Source: Paenibacillus alba
Lineage (GTDB): Bacteria; Bacillota; Bacilli; Paenibacillales; NBRC-103111
Direction: 5' to 3'
Assembly: GCF_013204855.1 (NCBI RefSeq)
Contig: NZ_JABMKZ010000003.1
Coordinates: 62,001 to 126,000, forward strand
DNA: 64,000 nt
Shown here: positions 61,222 through 64,000 of the stretch, in pieces
Position numbering within the stretch: position 1 is the first letter of the stretch
How the letters are laid out: the number at the start of each line of letters is the position of its first letter
The notes under the pieces: generated by a model
Told to the model about the DNA's origin: nothing
Database searches by the model: none
What the model saw: only the letters and a program-made list of their open reading frames with translations
Made by a program: the position numbers and the translations under genes

Positions 61222-63445
61222 TACGATTTGGAGAAAGCTGCTGCTGGCTAACTGGGAACAGCGTGTCAGTGCTATTCTAACAGGGATTTTCCTATATCAA
61301 TTTGTGATTTGGATTATGAAGGAAGATGGCCTATGGCTGCCGGAGACGGTTTCCTTCGTAACAGGCACTTTGTTCCTTATCGCCATTACTTACTTCATAC
61401 CGCGCTTGCACGAAGGATGGCGCTCCATTATACAATTTTTGCTGATTGTATGGTTTCATGGCATTGGAATGGGGTACAGCTTCGTTCCGGTGAAGATTAT
61501 TTCTTGGCAAGAAGCGGTGCGGTGGATTGCTCTCAATGCGGGGCAGCTGGAACCTTACATTTGGTTTAGCCTATGCGCCTGGATCATCTATCAATTCACG
61601 ATGTGGTCCGTTCGATCCCGTTTCCGTGTATCCGTTCTGATTTTTGTCAGCATTATGTTTTTTGCCATTCGAGACTCGTTCAGCACGATCTTCTTATAGC
61701 CGCAAGTCGCGATGGTGATCTTCTGCGGTTTTGCTCTGCTGATGCAGCTGCATTTCGCGAAATTGAAGCAGCGGGCTCCTGTCATTTGGGAAACGATAAC
61801 GGATTATCCATCAACGCTGATTATGCCTATTGTCTTGATCGTGGGTGTTACTTTTCTTGTCGGATATATAGCCCCAACTGTAAATCCAATCATTACGGAT
61901 CCCTATACAGCATGGAAAGTGAGCCGCGGAGAGTCCGTGCCCCTCTTGGGCAAGGGGGTTACTGTAACAGCCTCTACAGCGGATGCGTCTTCCGGCTACA
62001 GTCGGGATGACAGTAGGCTTGGCGGCGGCTTCCGCTATGATTATACACCTGTCATGACGGTCGAAACGAGCAAACGCACTTATTTCCGCGGTGAAACCAG
62101 AGCGTTATATAATGGAAAAGGATGGGAGCAAAGCCCGGCAGAGAAGAAGCTGCCGATTAATCGGGTTAATCTCAATCCGCTCCCGCTCGATCCGCGATTC
62201 GATTTATCCTTGTTGGAGACTAAAGAAGTGACACAGAAAATCACTATGAACAGAGAAGAAGTATTTCCAGTTCTATTCGCAGGATTTGCGATCCAGAAAA
62301 TCGATGAAGTCAATGAAGGGGAGAATCAATTTCAACGTATTTTGTGGTCACCCCGCCAATCAGAGCTCCGCTTTGTAGGCAAAAATAATTATCCCAAAGA
62401 CTATTCGGTGACAACACAGGAACCGATTCTGGATGAAGCTTTATTACGGGAAGTGAAATCGGACTATACGAATAAGCCGGATTGGGCTGAGTATCTGGAG
62501 GTGCCTGCTGATTTGCCGGAACGGGTGAAGCAGCTCGCGGTCGATATTACCAAAACAGCTACAAATCCTTATGATCAAGCCAAATTAATTGAGAAATATT
62601 TGTCTGAGCATTACCCGTATACGAATACGCCGGATGAAAGCAAAGGCAAGAGCAAGGATTTTGTTGATCGTTTCTTATTTGAAGTCAAGCAAGGTTACTG
62701 TGATTATTATTCAACCGCTATGGCTGTGCTGGCGAGATCAATCGGGCTTCCGACACGCTGGGTAAAAGGCTACTCGTCCGGTGTTTCGCCAGTTCCTGAC
62801 CAGATGAGAGAGCTCGGTTTCCTCGGCCAACTGGGCACGGATATCGACGCAAATGCTGCGGGCATCTATACCGTTCGAAATTCGGATGCGCATTCTTGGG
62901 TGGAAGTGTATTTCGAAGGTTACGGTTGGATTTCTTTCGAGCCTACCTCAGGTTTCAAGCTGCCTAATGTGTTTCCAGAGGCCACACCTCCGCCAGTTGA
63001 GCCTTCACCCGTAGCAGAGCCGGTAACTGTGCCAGATGTACCTGAAGCAGCACCGAGTTTGACTTGGCTGTGGCTGACCTTAGGCGGCGCAGCGGTTGTT
63101 ATTGTGAGCGGTTTAGTCGTGTTCCTGGTACGAAGAAGCGGCGTTTGGCAAGCTTGGCGCACGCGCAGAAAGCAAGTTCAGGTCATTAATTTTAATCAAA
63201 AGATTATTGTGGAATTCGAAAAATTACTGCGCTTGAGTCGAAGAAAGGGCTATACGCGACTTGAGCACGAAACGATGAGAGAAGCGGTAACCCGGTGGTC
63301 GAACCAAAGCAAATGGATGAAAAAAGAGCTGGAAACCGTTATTGAACTGTTCGAACGAGCGAAGTACAGTCAAGCCAATTCGACGGAAACCGACTATCAA
63401 ACCGTGAGCCAATCGATTACCAAATTAAAAGAACAAATGAAATAG
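61214..63445 (+). pseudogene. TgpA-like membrane transglutaminase, interrupted by one in-frame TAG
   Basis: Together 744 codons, matching YebA/TgpA length. Residues 1-161 hold membrane helices; then TAG at 61697-61699 (between TIFL and PQVA) where relatives have Trp (TGG); then the same frame continues to 63445. The second part has more helices, a transglutaminase core with Cys in QGYCDYYSTAMAVL, His in DAHSWVEVYF, and EPTSGF, a Pro-rich linker, a last helix and a cytoplasmic DUF4129-like tail. Translation could restart at ATG 61712, but no ribosome binding site is seen. Either a real nonsense mutation, a suppressed codon or a sequence error. Confidence 0.85.
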
Positions 63446-63450
63446 GCGAA

Positions 63451-63480
63451 GAAGCCACTCCGCTGTATCGGGGTGGCTTC
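63451..63480 (+). terminator. Hairpin after the transglutaminase gene
   Basis: 12-bp stem with one G-U pair, GAAGCCACTCCG / CGGGGTGGCTTC, but no T-run; the next gene starts 22 bases later, so it may only attenuate transcription. Confidence 0.5.
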
Positions 63481-63501
63481 CCTATGAGAGGAGATATTCG
63501 C

Positions 63502-64000
63502 ATGGCTTTTATTGACTGTCATTTTTATTCAGACTCCCTTGGTGTTTCTGCATCTATGTATGTTATTTTGCCGCAAGTGGCACGAAGCCAAATCGGTTTG
63601 GCCTCTTCCGTCTATGGCGGCAAGCATCCTACGCTTTATTTGCTGCACGGATTGTCGGACGATCACACGATCTGGATGCGCAGGACTTCCATAGAGCGCT
63701 ATGCTTCCGAATTGGGAATCGCCGTCGTGATGCCTGCTGTGAACCGCAGTTTTTATGCGGATATGGCGAGCGGGCCCAAATATTGGACCTTCATCAGCGA
63801 GGAATTGCCGGCCTTGGCCCGTTCTTTTTTTCCATTAGCAGAAGAAAGAGAATTGAATTTCGCAGCAGGGCTTTCCATGGGCGGTTACGGGGCTATGAAG
63901 CTGGCGCTGACCCATCCTGACCGATTTGCTGCAGCTGCGAGCTTGTCCGGTGCCGTGGATATTTCGCAGCGAGCGATCAACTTCCCAGATGATTTTAAAC
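63502..64000 (+). CDS. Putative esterase (EstA/tributyrin-esterase family), 3' end outside window
   Basis: First 166 residues of an alpha/beta-hydrolase of the putative-esterase family: [40 protein letters not shown] and the nucleophile elbow [14 protein letters not shown] (Ser about residue 135). Relatives hydrolyse short-chain acyl or feruloyl esters. ATG 63502 has AGAGGAGAT six bases upstream. No signal peptide. The catalytic Asp and His would lie beyond the right edge. Confidence 0.9.
   Translation, partial: MAFIDCHFYSDSLGVSASMYVILPQVARSQIGLASSVYGGKHPTLYLLHGLSDDHTIWMRRTSIERYASELGIAVVMPAVNRSFYADMASGPKYWTFISEELPALARSFFPLAEERELNFAAGLSMGGYGAMKLALTHPDRFAAAASLSGAVDISQRAINFPDDFK

Overview
The window reads as a chromosomal segment of a Gram-positive, endospore-forming member of the Paenibacillaceae, most likely Paenibacillus or a close relative. 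This rests on a spoVA-type operon, strong AGGAGG-type ribosome binding sites, lipoprotein solute-binding proteins with LxGC/LxAC lipoboxes, YesM/YesN-type two-component systems, and LplABC-type sugar transporters without their own ATPase. No rRNA, tRNA, phage or CRISPR array was seen. The only near-intact mobile element is one inactivated IS3-family copy.

Region 1 (1-13 kb) looks like a sulfur/nitrogen scavenging cluster. It has two tandem NtaA/SnaA-type flavin monooxygenases, a peptide-type ABC importer with a fused double ATPase, an amino-acid-type ABC importer without an ATPase gene, a sarcosine-oxidase-like flavoenzyme with an apparent ATA start, a GNAT acetyltransferase and a third luciferase-like monooxygenase. 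The gene set resembles the B. subtilis ytm/ytn and yxe thioether-salvage operons. Region 2 (13-15.4 kb) holds a transposase scrap, palindromic repeats and a TetR regulator divergent from a nitroreductase, with inverted-repeat operators between them. Region 3 (15.7-21.4 kb) is a Fur-boxed siderophore uptake locus: a PchR/YbtA-like AraC regulator, an Fe-siderophore-binding lipoprotein and a YbtPQ/IrtAB-like pair of exporter-fold ABC proteins. The IS3 copy follows (21.5-22.8 kb), then a DJ-1/PfpI protein and a GlcG/HbpS protein.

Region 4 (24.3-52.4 kb) is dominated by pectin and rhamnogalacturonan-I use. A minus-strand operon holds kduI, a DeoR regulator, kduD and a TIM-barrel protein. Further on are a GH4 uronidase-like enzyme with its AraC regulator, kdgF and a rhamnose mutarotase-like protein. 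Two response-regulator/histidine-kinase pairs each sit beside an ABC sugar importer, and the second importer is followed by a GH105 unsaturated rhamnogalacturonyl hydrolase and a rhamnogalacturonan acetylesterase. Together these would import rhamnogalacturonan oligomers, deacetylate and cleave them, and turn the unsaturated uronate into 2-keto-3-deoxygluconate. KDG kinase and aldolase are not in the window. Interspersed are an acetylornithine-type aminotransferase with two ARG-box-like sites, a LysE exporter divergent from a MocR regulator, and a repeat-rich 1.4 kb intergenic region (35.0-36.4 kb) with a roughly 555-bp heptanucleotide minisatellite.

Region 5 (52.4-64 kb) contains an N-terminally truncated UbiA/MenA-like gene, a DUF6081-like protein and a glycosyltransferase remnant. 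A papain-like peptidase with two tiny ORFs comes next, then a spoVA2-type operon (DUF1657, DUF421-DUF1657, SpoVAC, SpoVAD, SpoVAE) of the kind linked to spore heat resistance. A MoxR-DUF58-transglutaminase operon follows, whose last gene carries one in-frame TAG, and an esterase gene runs off the right edge.
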